A DNA stretch of 64,000 nucleotides from Kitagawia praeruptora (lineage: Eukaryota; Streptophyta; Magnoliopsida; Apiales; Apiaceae), in assembly GCA_037693485.1 (NCBI GenBank), contig CM075348.1:128351609-128415608 (forward strand). The letters are read 5' to 3'. Each line of letters begins with the position of its first letter. Positions within the stretch are counted from its first letter, which is position 1. The notes under the pieces were generated by a model that saw only the letters and a list, made by a program, of their open reading frames with translations, made no database searches and had not been told where the DNA came from. The position numbers were made by a program, and so were the translations under genes. Of the stretch, positions 33,201 to 46,321 are shown piece by piece.

Positions 33201-33679
33201 TCTACTACTAGTATATTCGGATTAACAAGTATATTCGGATTAACAAGAGCGGCTCAATAGGAATAAGCATGTTTAACGAGAAAGCGGTTCATTAAAGAAA
33301 ATCGTGTTAAATATTAAATTTAATATTGATGATATAATAGAAAATAAATATATTTAAATTTTTTAGGATTTTTAATATTAATAGCTAAAAAACTATTTGT
33401 TTAACATTTTAGAAGCATAATAAGTGTTCAAATTTATTGAGAATAAGAGTTTTAATTTATAGGGAAGACATATAATTAAAAGTTTTATTGTATATGTTTA
33501 AGTTGAGATTTCGGTTTTAGTAAAAGAATGGCTCAATCAAAAGCATCGTATTTAACAAGAAAAATTTAGAAAAGATTATATAACTATTAAAATTTAATAT
33601 TGATAATATAATGTAAATATATATTGAATTTTTTTAAAAAAATTGTAATGCCGCCGCGAAGCGGGGTTTTATCAACTAG
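33201..33679 (+). mobile_element. Candidate small Helitron with internal duplication
   Basis: The start TCTACTACTAGTATATTCGG resembles a plant Helitron 5' end. The end has a hairpin CCGC-CGCGAA-GCGG, then TTTTATCAA and CTAG at 33676-33679. The flanking bases are C and C instead of the expected A and T, which weakens the call. An 18-bp direct repeat (TATATTCGGATTAACAAG twice) sits at the left. The interior is two diverged ~270-bp copies sharing GGCTCAAT, GCAT...TTTAAC and AAATTTAATATTGAT. Confidence 0.4.
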
Positions 33680-33746
33680 CTATAATATATACAATATATA
33701 GAGAAAAGGAACCATTAAATTTCAATAATATATTAAAAACATAAAA

Positions 33747-33984
33747 TCTATATATAGTATAATGCCTGGAGATCGGAAAGGTACCAGAAATGTTTAAGGT
33801 ATTTTTCTTGAATTTTTGGTTTTTTCGATTTTTTCAATTAAAAATATGTTATTGCATTAAATAGCTCTTAATGGCATCTTAATTAGTCATTAATTACATC
33901 TATTAAATCTATATAAAATTTACTTTATTTTACATATTTAAAAATTTAGAAAACATTATTTGAGCATATAACTATTATTTCAAC

Positions 33985-34032
<48 letters not shown>

Positions 34033-34735
34033 AAATAATGACTGAAAATTGTTTACCTTGCATTCTTTTTTATTCCCCATATGACTACATTAATTTCTTT
34101 TTGAACGATTGTAGTAAAGATGACCTTAACTTCTCAAACAATTTTTATTATGACTCATTATGGAAATCGTAATAAATTATGAAAGTATATAGATCTTCGC
34201 TTAACATCTGGAATTTGTATAAAAAATTACAAACTATTTTTATTTTTGCATATGAATAAATTATACATGGGTTATGACCAAACCGATTAAATTGAACCAA
34301 CCCAACTATTTTATTAGCGAATTAAATGGTTAAAAAAACATACGCCTGTTGTTCATTATATTGTGTCAAAATAAATTAATATTCTAATTAAATAGATTCT
34401 TACTCTATTATTATGAACATTTATGTGATGAGAGGGACGTCGGCTTTAAAAAATGTTATTCTATTTATTATTTATGATTTTGATCGGAAAGATTACGTTC
34501 GTATTGTTATTACTAATTTTTATGTTTATGATATTTTTAAGATTATCAAAATTTTATTTAAATGATGAGAGTAGTTTTCTAATTAATAATTCATGTAAAT
34601 TGTTTTAAATCAATTTTTTTATGAAATTCTTAAGAGATCAATAAATTTTTAAAAATAATAAAAATTATTTTATCTAACTTCAATATTTTAAAATAAAAGT
34701 TTATAAACCGTGCGAAGCACGGATAAATTACCTAG
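33747..34735 (+). mobile_element. Helitron, non-autonomous, 989 bp
   Basis: It starts TCTATATATAGTATAATGCC after A and ends with the hairpin CCGTGC-GAA-GCACGG (34708-34722), nine bases, CTAG (34732-34735), then T. Both terminal rules of plant Helitrons (A|TC...CTRR|T with a GC hairpin 10-12 bp from the end) are met. The interior is AT-rich with a (TA)n tract at 33987-34029 and no Rep/helicase gene or recognisable captured exon. Confidence 0.75.
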
Positions 34736-34921
34736 TTTATAATAATTGGAAATGAAAATTTAACAAAAGTTTCAGAATGAAAAATATTTGAATACTTTAA
34801 AAGGGAAGTAAATTAATATAATAATAGATTAATAAAAATAGTAAAAGAAAAGATTGAATTGGGGTAGATGAATGACGCGTCCATATTATGGTCCACACAT
34901 TTATATATATATATATATATA

Positions 34922-35010
34922 GGGTGCCCTTCCACAACCCCAACTGGTTAGGAGTATAAAAATCATCCAATAAATCTGGTCCGTTCAACTGTAAAATGTA
35001 AGGCTGAGAT
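34922..35010 (+). mobile_element. Left end of a large FAR1-type MULE
   Basis: The sequence from GGGTGCCCTTCCACAACCCC through AATCATCCAATAAATCTGGT to GGCTGAGATT has the layout of MULE/FAR1 terminal repeats (GGGTGcc..., then an 'ATC..GGTCCGT..AAC' and 'GGCTGAGATT' block). It follows a TA tract, a common target. The partner TIR is not in the window, so its status as a terminus is inferred from style and from the MULE-type genes further right (48884-56541). Confidence 0.5.
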
Positions 35011-35021
35011 TAATTGCTCTA

Positions 35022-35071
35022 GCAATGAAACATTGCGGTAGTAACATCTCCCGCAATGATACATTGCGGTA
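35022..35071. repeat. Palindromic CAATG-CATTG motifs near the MULE left end
   Basis: GCAATGAAACATTGCGGTAG (35022-35041) and CCGCAATGATACATTGCGG (35051-35069) are copies of the same short palindrome that recurs at 54098-55290. They lie between the terminal repeat and the leader of the PMD-ULP1 gene. Confidence 0.8.
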
Positions 35072-35343
35072 GACAAAATTTTACGCAATTACTGTTATAC
35101 CCTTCTTCTTATAAACAAGCGGCTACTCAAACACAGAGAGAAACACACAATTATAGAGACACAGAGAGGAGAGAAAAACGTATAGAGAGGGGGGAATTTG
35201 GGCGATTTTCAGTTCTTGTTCGATCTAATCTTCTTAATCTTGTTTGATATACTCCTCTTATTCAGGTATTGTTCTTAAACTTCTTTTTCATATCTCTCTA
35301 AATCTCTCTAAATGTACACACACAATTATACACACGTTTGCAC

Positions 35344-35377
<34 letters not shown>

Positions 35378-35539
35378 AATTATAGACACGAATTGATGCT
35401 TGAAATTGGGGTTTTTTTACCCATTGGGTTGAAATTAGCTTGAATTATGCCATATTTGTCCCCAATTGGTTTGAATTTAGGGCTTGAATTATGCCATATT
35501 CCCAGTGATTTGAATTTCTTTTATCTATTTAGAGAAATT
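35072..35539 (+). promoter_or_regulatory. Probable promoter/5' leader of the MULE gene
   Basis: A TATA-like CTTCTTATAAACAAG at about 35105 is followed by purine-rich leader sequence and a possible donor TTATTCAG|GTATTG at 35265. A (CA)n tract lies at 35347-35376. This fits a non-coding first exon and intron upstream of the PMD-ULP1 coding exons, with the 4.4-kb LTR and a copia element inserted in the intron. It is inferred from position. Confidence 0.4.
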
Positions 35540-38500
35540 TGTAATGCCCCCAAATCCGGGGTCAGGAGATTTGGTCGTTACGCGAAAAATCCTCAAATAA
35601 ATTCACCTGTTTAATAACACACTATCCCTTGTAATTATCCAAAATTGAAATATCATCTCTGTGACCCCAATTAACCAAGATCTTTTAGGTTATAGGGCTA
35701 GAAACAAGAATCCAAATTCCATTAAATAAAAAGTTTCTTCTTTACAACATTCTCTTTGATCAATCTTAAATCACTGGTATAACTTCGACAAGAAGTATAC
35801 CATGCCAACTAATCTAATACATAATAATAATTAGAGTCCAACTATATAAAATAAGTCTTTCTCTAGATCCAGGACTCCCGAGTCAAGCCATCTTCAAAAT
35901 AGCGTCTTCCTCTTCTATTTCTGAACTACGCGAATAAGTCACGCCGAACTACTTTACTGAAAAGTTAGAATTTAAAACAACAAGTATGAGTGAAAGAAAT
36001 GCTCAGCAAGTATATAATAGAGTATACTAAAATACTTTTGAAGATAAAACTCTGAAGGTTTTGCAAATCCAACTTGAGGATGGTACCATTTTTGAGAGAT
36101 ATATAACGAAGATTTTTCAATAGGAAAGAGGTTTACCGATTTCAAGAAGGACTTCACCTCGACAGCTTTATAAAACGACTTTAATATTTATCTCAATAAT
36201 TTGTATAGCAATTTTCGATAACACTTTGATCACTGAGCAACAGATGCTTCAGCTACTAAGAGACAACATTTAAGAAAATTCACGAAGATACATCAACTCT
36301 CAATTTAACAAACATTCAAGAAATTCTCAATTATTCATAATCTCCTTCTTGTCGGCTAAGTACTTACATACTTAGCTGCCAAACCGGCCTGACAATAATG
36401 AGTTGAATAAATAAGAAGATCTCAATTCATTCTCGATTTTAACCATCACTGTGCAACAAATGCTTCAGTAATAATTTGAATCTCGAATTTATTTAGAACA
36501 ATTCAAAGGAAGATTCGACATTTGATTCTCAACAATAAGATATGATTTTTCAGAAGGAACAACCATTCAAGATTGGAACTACGATAAGACGCCACGAGCT
36601 AAGCTGGGTGATCAGCCCACGACAGAACTCCGAACCACATACACAATGTGATTCTCGATATAAAAGGATCTTTAGGCACACACATGCCTTAATACGAATA
36701 TGATAGGGGGACCGGCGCCTCGGTCAAAAAGGGCGTTCCAATATGATAAGGATATTCGAACGAAAGGGATTCACATTCCCAACAGATATTAAAGCGTATC
36801 ATAATCATGAAAGATATGTAAAATAGTTTTTATAGGGGTAAAGAGCAATTTTAAACTTTCATAACACAGTGGATAAAATCACATGCTTGCGATAAGTTGA
36901 AAGCAGTTATAAAACTGATTTAAATGACTTGAATGATTTCTCGCGAATTTACGAGTTTAAATAAGGCATTTGCAAAATTTTCATTTTTAAGAAAGCATAA
37001 TATTTTAAAAGCATGCATACTCTGAACGAAAGAGTACGGTTAGTAGACTTGCTTTAGGTCCTAGCTAATAAGTACGCTTGAAGATTTAGAGAGAACATTC
37101 CTTCGTTTGTCCCACGTGTCCAATCCTCTGATTTAATCCTCTTTCGATTCGATACACTTGCGGTTGCCACGAACCTGGTTCACCGAGATCGAACTCGCAC
37201 GTCGTTTCTACAATTAACACAAGACGGTACTTCAGTTTTCGAAATGACTCTACGGTCTATCGACGCTAGCACGCCACTCTAACACGTCTAACTTAATCAC
37301 AAATATTTCATAAAAGACGGAAATGTCCCTTTTTAAAGTGGACACTTCCCGATGTATTAAACACATCACAATAACCATCAAATCAACCAAATCAACATAC
37401 AATAACTTTATAACATATAAGGCTTTATGCCCGACAATCTCTAATCACACATCAATCTCAATTAACAAATTAATTCTCGTTCGTAATCCTTATCGATAAC
37501 CGAGAATAGACGTAGACACTAATATCAATTAAGTAGCGACAATCCTTATAATCGTTATCACGTAATCACATAAACATAAAGGGACTCTTAGTCATTAGAT
37601 TAGAGTCGCAACATTTTAATTAATAAATTAAATACAGCTCTAAACTCAAATAAAAATCTGGACCGGATAGTGTGTCACTACGACGACCACTATCGGCTAA
37701 CCATTTTAACAAGTACCATATATTAACATTAATAGATATTTACCTTCTAACCAAGTCAATCACAATCAGATACATTTGCAACTCAAAAATATTAATCATC
37801 ACATTTGAGCATATAAGATGTTATTGACCCAAAAACTCAAGTCCATATTGCATACTTAAACAAAACATTCAAATAGATGTCCATGCTTTAATAATATTTA
37901 ATAAATTGAACAAATCAATACTTTAACACGAAGCCTTTTTCTAATACCATATCGAATGCTATATCTACCTAACATAAAATATTCAGTTTACCTAGGCCAA
38001 GTAACAAGCCAAAGTTGGTTTAAAAACAAAGTTGTCGGTTTTGTACTACTCATACTCAAACATTTTTAGTAAGTTGATAAATCAAGATTTTTACTTAAAA
38101 TTTTTATGGGATCACCCTGAACCATCCCTCTAGTAACCATAAAAATTTCGGCTTCAAACATAAGGTTTAAGTGGGTGAAATATGGTTCCAAAATCAGTAA
38201 CCCGAGAGGTTACTGTGTTCTGCGCAGGTTTTACTAAAACATCGTTTTCTCCTAGCTCGTTAACTCAAATGACACACCGTTTTCTCCTACACAAAATAGA
38301 CTCCAAATAGAACAATTTTCATCAAATGGCCACTGCCCAGAACAGGACAGAACTGTCTCGAATAAACAGAGTAAAACAGGACAGTTGCTAGAAATTTCTG
38401 GACAACTAGTATAACTTAAGGGGTGTTTGGGAGAACTTTTTTCCAGAATAAGTCAACTTATTTTAAGACAAAGTTAGAGATTCCTAACTTTCCAACTTAT

Positions 38501-39980
38501 TTTTCAACTTATTTTTGCAACTTATTGAATCTCAAACATACATTAAATACTTGTATAAAAAAAGATTATCAAAATATAAAATTTTTATCCGAAAATAAGT
38601 CCATAAGTCCAAAAAATAAGTTCTGCCAAACAGGCACTTATTAAATCAAGTAAACACCTTCTTATCATATGACATGCAACTAGATTCCCTTCACAAGAAT
38701 CAATTTAGCAAGCAATATCAAGTAGTAAATCCTCACAATCAAGCCCACCGGATCTCGTATTGATCATCTCCGGTGGAGAAGGGTTCGGTGGTGGCCAAGA
38801 ATCGGCACCCCAACCTACTTCACCTCTAAATCTTGAATCACTTACAAACCATCAATTAACAACATCATCTAAGCTCATATTTAGCATTGCATGTAAGTTT
38901 TGAATCATCTCCCTCATATACATACACACATCGAATATACCTACACACATGCAACCATCAAAATTTCAAAATAAACTCAACCCATTGACATTTAGTACCT
39001 AAACCACCATAATCTAACAAGAAATCAAATAAAAACTAGCTTAAGAGATTGAAAATGGAAGAAGAAATGGGGGAGAGGATTCGGAAGTGAGGGAGAGAGT
39101 GAGGGGAGAGCCGAGAGTGATGAGAGAATGAGATGAGAGAAGAGAGAAATGAATTTTTTGTGTTTTTGGTTCTATTATTCTCCTAATGCCACTTGGCTTG
39201 CATGCAAGATTAACAATGGTGACTCATCTTCTCCATACTCCCAGAACACGACATGTGTCTACATGCAAAAATCTGATCATAATAGCTTGCCACGTGTCCT
39301 CCTAATCGATTAATCACATTTCGTTTCGTTTTAATGCTGAAAATAACGATATAATAATTACTCGAAAAATCCTTTATAAATCATGAAAAATTTATCTGAG
39401 CATTATAATATTATAAAACTACTGTAAATAAAATTTCAGAATTTTTAAACCATTTTTGGATTTATTACGAATTTTAGAAGAAAAATCAATATTAAATCAT
39501 TTAAAAATCGAATTTCTACAAAAATAATATTTTTATATTTTTTAAAAGTCCTAAAATAATTATTATCATTAGGAAGCATTGAAAAGAATTTTTCAAAACA
39601 ATTTTGTATTTTTCATAAATCTTTTTCTAAAATCTCATTTTTACGAATTTCATAAATAATTAAGAAGTGGTTATAATAACAACGACAAACACAACCACAC
39701 GGTTCAGAGATAACATGTTTAAGTCATATATCCATATCTATTCAATTCAGATGACTCACATAATCACTTAGGCAGTTAAGTCACATTGACTTAATTCACA
39801 AAATTTAAAACGAACCTATTTTCCACTTAATCATACACAAACAACATTTAATCACATAAACGCTTCACAATCGAATAAATATTATAAAATAATAATTAAC
39901 TATTCTCTTCTTTCATCAATTCTATCGATCGACGTAATAATAATAATAATAATTTTATTTTGAAAATTCGGGTTGTTATA
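35540..39980 (-). mobile_element. Giant solo LTR, 4.44 kb, gypsy-like
   Basis: On the plus strand the unit begins TGTAATGCCCCCAAATCCGG at 35540 and ends TTCGGGTTGTTATA at 39980. It is flanked by the 5-bp duplication aaatt (35535-35539 and 39981-39985). Read on the minus strand it goes TATAACAACCCGAATTTTC ... GGGGGCATTACA, which is the usual orientation for TGTAACAACCC-type gypsy LTRs, with one terminal base changed. No gag, pol, PBS or internal repeat of its own ends was seen. A solo LTR of unusual length is the simplest reading; a large non-coding LARD-like element is an alternative. A related degenerate copy lies inverted at 25176-30409. It contains a MITE at about 38417. Confidence 0.75.
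38417..38640. mobile_element. MITE with GTGTTTGG/CCAAACA termini
   Basis: The ~224-bp element has inverted ends TAAGGGGTGTTTGGGAGAAC and, at the other end read inwards, TAAGTGCCTGTTTGGCAGAAC with mismatches. Internal AACTTATTTT/AAAATAAGT pairs make it hairpin-prone. This is a common plant MITE pattern. The target duplication is ambiguous, so the superfamily (hAT or Harbinger) is not assigned. It is nested in the giant LTR. Confidence 0.65.
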
Positions 39981-39985
39981 AAATT

Positions 39986-40244
39986 TTTATTAAACAAATT
40001 TGTCAGTGGTAGTAGACGTATTTTGAACCTGTGTTTGTCTTGCTATTGTAATGCATTTCGTATTAATTTAGTTGCGAGATTGATTCTGTAGCTTGTGTGT
40101 CTACAGAAAAATATAGTGCATTACAGTACCATTAAGATATAGCTTCCCAGATTTCATTTTTATCTGCAAATGTGTAAAGTCATCTTTATGAAAGATGCGT
40201 AAAAGAGTAACAAAGACACTTCAAAAAGAAAATGAAGTAGTTAT
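39986..40244 (+). other. MULE intron/leader sequence between two insertions
   Basis: A short stretch of MULE sequence between the giant LTR and the copia element. No coding feature is visible. Confidence 0.35.
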
Positions 40245-41689
40245 TGTTGGGAATTATGACTAAAACAGCAACATAGAGGCAGTTATATATCGTATTTAAC
40301 AAGTCCAGGCCAAGCATACAATTAGCGAAACAAAACACGAAGGTAAAACACATGCATGTCAGTAACTGATAGAACAAAGAGAAGGCAGAAAACATACCAG
40401 TAGCCATAGCTATATCAGTATGTAGAACAAGTAAAATAAACAGCTGAGTCGTCAGGATTTGCTAGAAAGCCTGACTGCTCTTGAAGAGATAATTGCCCCC
40501 ACTTACAACTGTGTTGGGATGCTAGCAACACCTCTCCCAGGATAAAACAGCTCCGAGCTAAATGATCACAGTAATCAGAAAGCTCAACTTCGACTAGCAC
40601 CTCAGTCGCCGGAAAAACCCTAAGTAATATATACTATAACAGGAGGAGAACAGAGAGTGTAGAGAAGACAAGAGAATGTAGGGTGTGGTCTGTATATTCA
40701 GTGTGTACAGTATATTACAATCAGTAGCTTAGGTCTCTATTTATAGGAGAGACCAAACGTAACTGATGCCACCCAATTAATATTGTAACTGCCGATTTAC
40801 ATTTAATAAAATGAAACGGCTGATTTAATAAAATCAAAACGGTTGATTTAATAAATCGTAACTGTTACGTTATATTTATCCACACATATCAGTTTTTATT
40901 TTAATTATACGAATATATATTATCAAATTCTGTTCAGGATTCAACATCAGGAACTGATGTTAGTCCATCAGTATTTGATCATCAGGATCTGATACTGTCA
41001 GGACTTGAGGTCCATCAGTATTTGATCAAGCATCAGGATCTGGTACTGTCAGGACTTGAGGTCCATCAGTATATGATCAAGCATCAGGATCTGTTAGTAC
41101 CTTCAGGATTTCATCAGGACTTGGTCCATCAGTATTAGATGTCTGACCAGTTACTGATGTATTCCAAGTTCTGATCCCAAACGATATATATATATTCTAA
41201 TTAAAATATTATTTAATCACAGAAATAAAATCCCTCGCCCAGGTCGCCTCGCGTACGCGAGACGCCGAGACATTCGCCCAAATCGCCCTTCGACCGAGCC
41301 GAGTCGAGTCGAGTCGAGGCGTGGCGTGGCGTGGCGAGGCGGGCGGCGGCGGCGCGCGCGTGTGTGTGTGTGTGCGCGTGGAGAACACAGTAACACCATG
41401 CACCATCATACACCTTAGTAGTTGTACACTACCCATGTGTGTGATTCTATATAAAGCCAACAACCCCCTTTATTCATTTCAATGTGGGACAAATACACAT
41501 TCTCATTTCAAGCTTATTCAAGCTACTAACTTCAACTCCATTTCTCTATGGGTTTCACTAAGAAAGTTACTTAGACCCATAAATGAAAATTTAAGTCCTC
41601 ATAACAAGGAATAATTTCCAATCATTAAAATCCGGAATTAACCTCAAGAACATAAAATACTTATGCTCTAAAAACTCCATTTTCTAACA
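40245..41689 (-). mobile_element. 3' LTR of the recent copia element
   Basis: TGTTGGGAATTATGAC ... TTTTCTAACA. It contains CATCAGGATCTGAT-type repeats (40945-41160), a GTCGA/GGCGT simple repeat with CG and TG tracts (41295-41380), and a TATA-like TCTATATAAAGCC near 41447 on the plus strand. Confidence 0.93.
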
Positions 41690-42214
41690 ATCCCCCACAA
41701 ATCCATATAGAAATGTTTCAGGTTTCTCATCATGACTTGTTTTTTCAGAGTCGGTACCCTTCCGGGTTTGAACCCTCCTAAGTCCCCTACTTCAATGATT
41801 ACCGGATTCAGATGGAATGTTTCACCTTGAATCTTAATCCGTTTGGTGTAACCATGTTCCATAGACGACGACAAGTCAAAGGCTATGGTGCTAATCTACG
41901 GCTTTGAGACATTAATGGTCTTGTCTCGATCCTGTTCGTCGAATGTTTCAAGGAATAACCCTTTCCTCTAATTGCGACCACACAATTACATTCGCTTAGC
42001 TGGGCATCTCCAGAGATGTACTGCTACCATCTCGTCAAATGACTTGACCCCATTCAGAGTTATAATAACTCTTGCTATCTAGCAGTATCAGTACCTTCTA
42101 GGTTTACAGGGGATAGACTCAGATACAACAGTATCATCTATGTAGCAAAGGTACTACCAGTTCATCCTTACAGCTTGTTATTACCACATTGAATACACTT
42201 CAAGGGATCTCCTC

Positions 42215-45200
42215 TCATGTGTATTGGGTTCCCACTGATGATGAACTATGATGGGTTGACAGCCCCATCCCCAACCTTGACTTAAGGACCACTGCAGGTT
42301 CCAGTCCTTTAGTTAAAGGATCAGCTATATTATTCTGAGTTCCTATGAACTCTACAGCAATAATCCTATCAGACACTAAACCCCTAATAGACTTTAGTCT
42401 AACTTGGATGTGCCTCTTGGTTTTAGCATTATACTTTTTACTGCTAATCTTGTCGATAGTTGTTTTACTATCACAATGAATAGCAAGCGCAGGAAGCGGT
42501 CTGCTTACTACAGGTATCGTGGACATAAGTCCATGTAACCATTCAGCCTCCGTCCCCGTGGCATCAAGTGCACACAACTCAGCCTCAAAAGTAGACCGAG
42601 TTACTATAGTCTGTTTGGTCGACTTCCAGGATATTGCTCCCCCTGCTAAGGTGAACACGTATCCAGTCACTCCATTGGAACCAGACTTCTTAGCTATCCA
42701 ACTTGCATCACTGTACCCCTCAAGTACACCAGGAAATCTCCTATAGTGTAAACTTAGGTACATTGTGCCTTTCAGATATCTAAGTACTCTATCAAGAGCA
42801 TCCCAATGAGTTCTGTTTGGACAGCTTGTATATCTAGCCAACTTAGACACAGAGTATGAAATATCTGGTCTAGTACAGTTAGCAAGATACTGCAAACTCC
42901 CTATAATCTGAGAATACCTTAACTGAGACACAGGTACTCCTGAAGCATTCTTAACAAGGGCAACTTTAGGATCATAGGGTGTACTAGCGATTCTACACTG
43001 TGAATAACCATATTTCTCAAGTATAGATTTCTCTATATAATGAGACTGTGATAAAGTTATTCCCTCAGCTGACTGTGTCAGTTTGAGACCAAGAATCACA
43101 CTAGCCTCACCCATATCCTTCATTTCAAAGTGCCTTTTCAAGAAAGCTTTTGTCTCGTTAATAATCTCAATATTGGTTCCAAACAATAGTATGTCATCTA
43201 CATATAGGCACATGATGACACACTCACTACCTTTAACTTTGGTGTAGACACACTTGTCACTATCATTAATATCATAACTGAACGGCACTATAGTTTCATC
43301 AAACTTTTTATGCCAATCCCTAGGAGCTTGTTTCAAGCCATAGATGGATTTGATCAACTTACATACTTTCCTTTCGTTACCAGATGCAACAAATCCCTCA
43401 GGCTGATCCATATAAATCTCTTCTTCAAGTTCACCATGAAGAAAAGCTGTCTTTACATCCATTTGATGGATGATAAGACCATGTACGGAAGCCAATGCTA
43501 CAAGCATTCAGATTGTTGTCATCCTAGCTACAGGAGAGTATGTATCAAAGTAATCAATGCCCTCCATTTGCTTAAAACCCTTAGCTACCAATCTAGCTTT
43601 GTACTTATCAATTGAGCCGTCAGGATTCAACTTCCTTTTAAATATCCATCTGCACCCGATAGTAGAACACCCAGGAGGGAGATCAACTAACTCCCATGTT
43701 CCGTTAGAAACAATAGAGTCAATTTCACTCTTTACAGCGCCCTTCCAGTGCCTAGACTCTGAAGAATCCATAGCTTGTCGGAAAGTTAAAGGTTCATCCT
43801 CGACATTGTAAGTGATAAAATCACTTCCAAAATCCTTGACTACCTTTGCACGCTTACTCCTTCGTGGTTCCTCTACCTCCTTAGGAGTAGAGCTACTACT
43901 AGGTTCCGCCCCCACATTTGTTATCTTTTCCACATGATCAGGAATAGAACTTGATGTGTGAGTAGGATCTTCATTAGAAGTATCTTGAGGCATACCAGTC
44001 TTCATAGGGTAAACATCCTCAAAGAATGTAGCATCACGAAACTCGACTATCGTGTTTGCCACTATACCATCTATGTCAGATTTTAATACTAAAAATCTCA
44101 TAGCTGTAGTGGTCTCAAGATAGCCTAGAAAGATACAATCAACAGTCTTCGGACCTAGTTTCTTTCTCTTGTGTTCAGGGACAAGTACCTTAGCAAGGCA
44201 CCCCCACACACGAAGATACTTAAGACTAGTCTTCTTGCTCTTCCATAACTCATAGGGTGTCTTATCCATGTGTTTCAGAGGAACTCTATTCAGAATATGG
44301 CAAGCTGTATTCAGAGCTTCTCCCCACATGTATTTAGGCAACCCAGAATTAATAAGCATACTATTAATCATATCTTTAAATGTTCTGTTCTTTCGCTCAG
44401 CAACCCCATTAGACTCAGGTGTGTATGGTGGGGTAACTTCATGAACTATACCATTGCTTGCACAAAATTCATTAAAAGCGTTACTCGTATACTCACCACC
44501 TCTATCAGATCTCAACCGTTTAAGTACCTTACTAGTTTGTTTTTCTACTTCAGTTTTATATATAATGAATTTACTAAGTGCTTCATCCTTATGTCTAAGT
44601 AAATAAACATAACAGAATCTACTACTATCATCTATAAAGGTAATGAAGTATCTAAAATGGTCCTTAGTCAACACACCACCAAATTCACAAATATCAGTGT
44701 GTACTAAATCTAACAAGTCTGAATCCCTAACAATATTATGAAAAGGTTTCCTTATTAGTTTAGCAGACACACATACTTGACATTTAGAATTCTTTTCTAT
44801 AGTGTGTTTTGGAATCAACTCTAAGTTCATCATATTTTTAAGAGCACCAAAATTTAAGTGACCAAGTCTAGCATGCCATAAATCTGAAGATTCAACATAG
44901 TTTACAGAAGGAGTAATCTTATTAAAAGCACCCAAAACGGGCTCAGCATTTATTACAAACAAACCATTTGACAAGTAACCCTTGCCAAAAAATGTACCAG
45001 TATGAATAAGAACTACTTTATTACATTTGAGAGAGACTTCAAAACCATTAGCTACTAAACAGCTTCCACTTATTATATTTCTACGCATGTCTGGAACATG
45101 ATGCACTCTCGTCAGGGATAGAATACGACCCGAAGGAAACTTCAAGTCCACGTTTCCTATTCCATGTACTTGAGCAACACTTGCGTTCCCCATCGTCACT

Positions 45201-46321
45201 GTCAAGCTATGACTCTGTTGATAAGATACAAATAAACTAATGTTAGCACAAATATGCACATTAGCTCCAGTATCAATCAACCATTCATTTGACAGATAAG
45301 TGGAAAATAGTACAGGGTTGTAGGTAACATACCGGTCTACGTTGGTTTCAGAAGCCAAAGCCTCACCAACAACCATGTTCGCTACAGGCCCACTTGAGGT
45401 TCCAAGCACAGCATTCGCTTGAGCTACACCCTCGGCTTTCTTTGCTTTCTTCGTAGGGCAGTCCTTACTCCAGTGCCCAACCTGCCCACAAGACCAACAT
45501 GGTTTGTTTGCCTTTGGTTTCTTGGCCTTATCCTTGTCACTCTTAGGTTTATTACTATTACCCTTCTTAGAGACAGCCTTCCTTTTCTGTCCTACAGTTA
45601 CTACGTTTACCTTCGAGCTTCCATGCTCAGTTGGCATCACATGTCCCTGTTTGGACTTGTGTTGTTCTTGCACCGAGATGTCCAGCATAAGGTTGGTCCA
45701 GGTGATCTCTCCTTTCTGTCTTTTCAGGGAGAGAGAGAACTCTTCCCAAGACTTTGGGAGCTTTTCAATCACACTCATCACCTTAAACTTTTCGGGGAGG
45801 TCCATTCCAGACTCCTTCAAAGCATGAACTATCATCTCGAACTCATGCACTTGCTCAGTCATGGACTTATTGTCCACCAGCTTGAAATCAAGGAACCTAG
45901 CCACAGAATACTTTTCCAGACCTTGTGAGTCAGTATTATGTGTCTGGTCCAGCTTCTCCCATAAGAGTTTTGCGGTGTAGGCATCAGAGGAGTACACATC
46001 AAACAATGTGTTGGTTAGAGCAGCCAGAATTGCTGCCCTAGCAACCCCATCCTTCTCAGCCCACTTCGCATAACTCTTAACTGATTCAGCCTTCTCTTGA
46101 TCCACAACCGGCTTCTCATATTCCACAACAGGCCACAAACCCTTTACAGTCAACCACAACTTCATCCTTTTCTGCCAACGAGAAAAGCCAACGCCCCCAT
46201 TGAATTTCTCTGGCAAGCCAGTTAATTCAACGGGTTGTGGAAAACTGTAAGTGGTCCAATCAATGACCCCAGCAGATGCAACCGAACTACCACTAGCAGG
46301 AATTTCACTCTCGTTAACCAT
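42215..46321 (-). pseudogene. Copia gag-pol polyprotein with one internal TGA
   Basis: From ATG 46321 (MVNESEIPASGSS) the frame encodes 937 residues to a TGA at 43510-43508. It then continues in the same frame for 430 more residues to 42215. Gag ends in a zinc knuckle CWSCGQVGHWSKDC (about 45495-45454). Protease has LIDTGANVHIC (about 45280). The integrase HHCC region is HARLGHLNF...CQVCVSAK, and its catalytic residues are in LVHTDICEFGG, LRSDRGGEYTS and NGVAERKNRTF. RT has CRWIFKRKLNPDGSIDKYKA and CLYVDDILLFG (about 43210-43170). RNase H has YSDASWIAKKSGSNGVTGY and ends with the HIQV/DPLTKGL tail. The TGA lies in RMTTI-stop-MLVALA, where the family usually has arginine (CGA), so a single C-to-T change accounts for it. 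The rest appears intact. Confidence 0.9.

Noticed and set aside
37130..37210. Possible tRNA gene (TTCGATTCGATAC-like loop)
   Set aside because: No cloverleaf with acceptor and anticodon stems could be formed. The segment is repeated inverted near 28050 as part of the giant LTR family.
41209..41463. Minus-strand frames rich in H, T, R and A in both copia LTRs
   Set aside because: They arise from GTCGA/GGCGT and TG simple repeats inside the LTR, with the same words in three frames.
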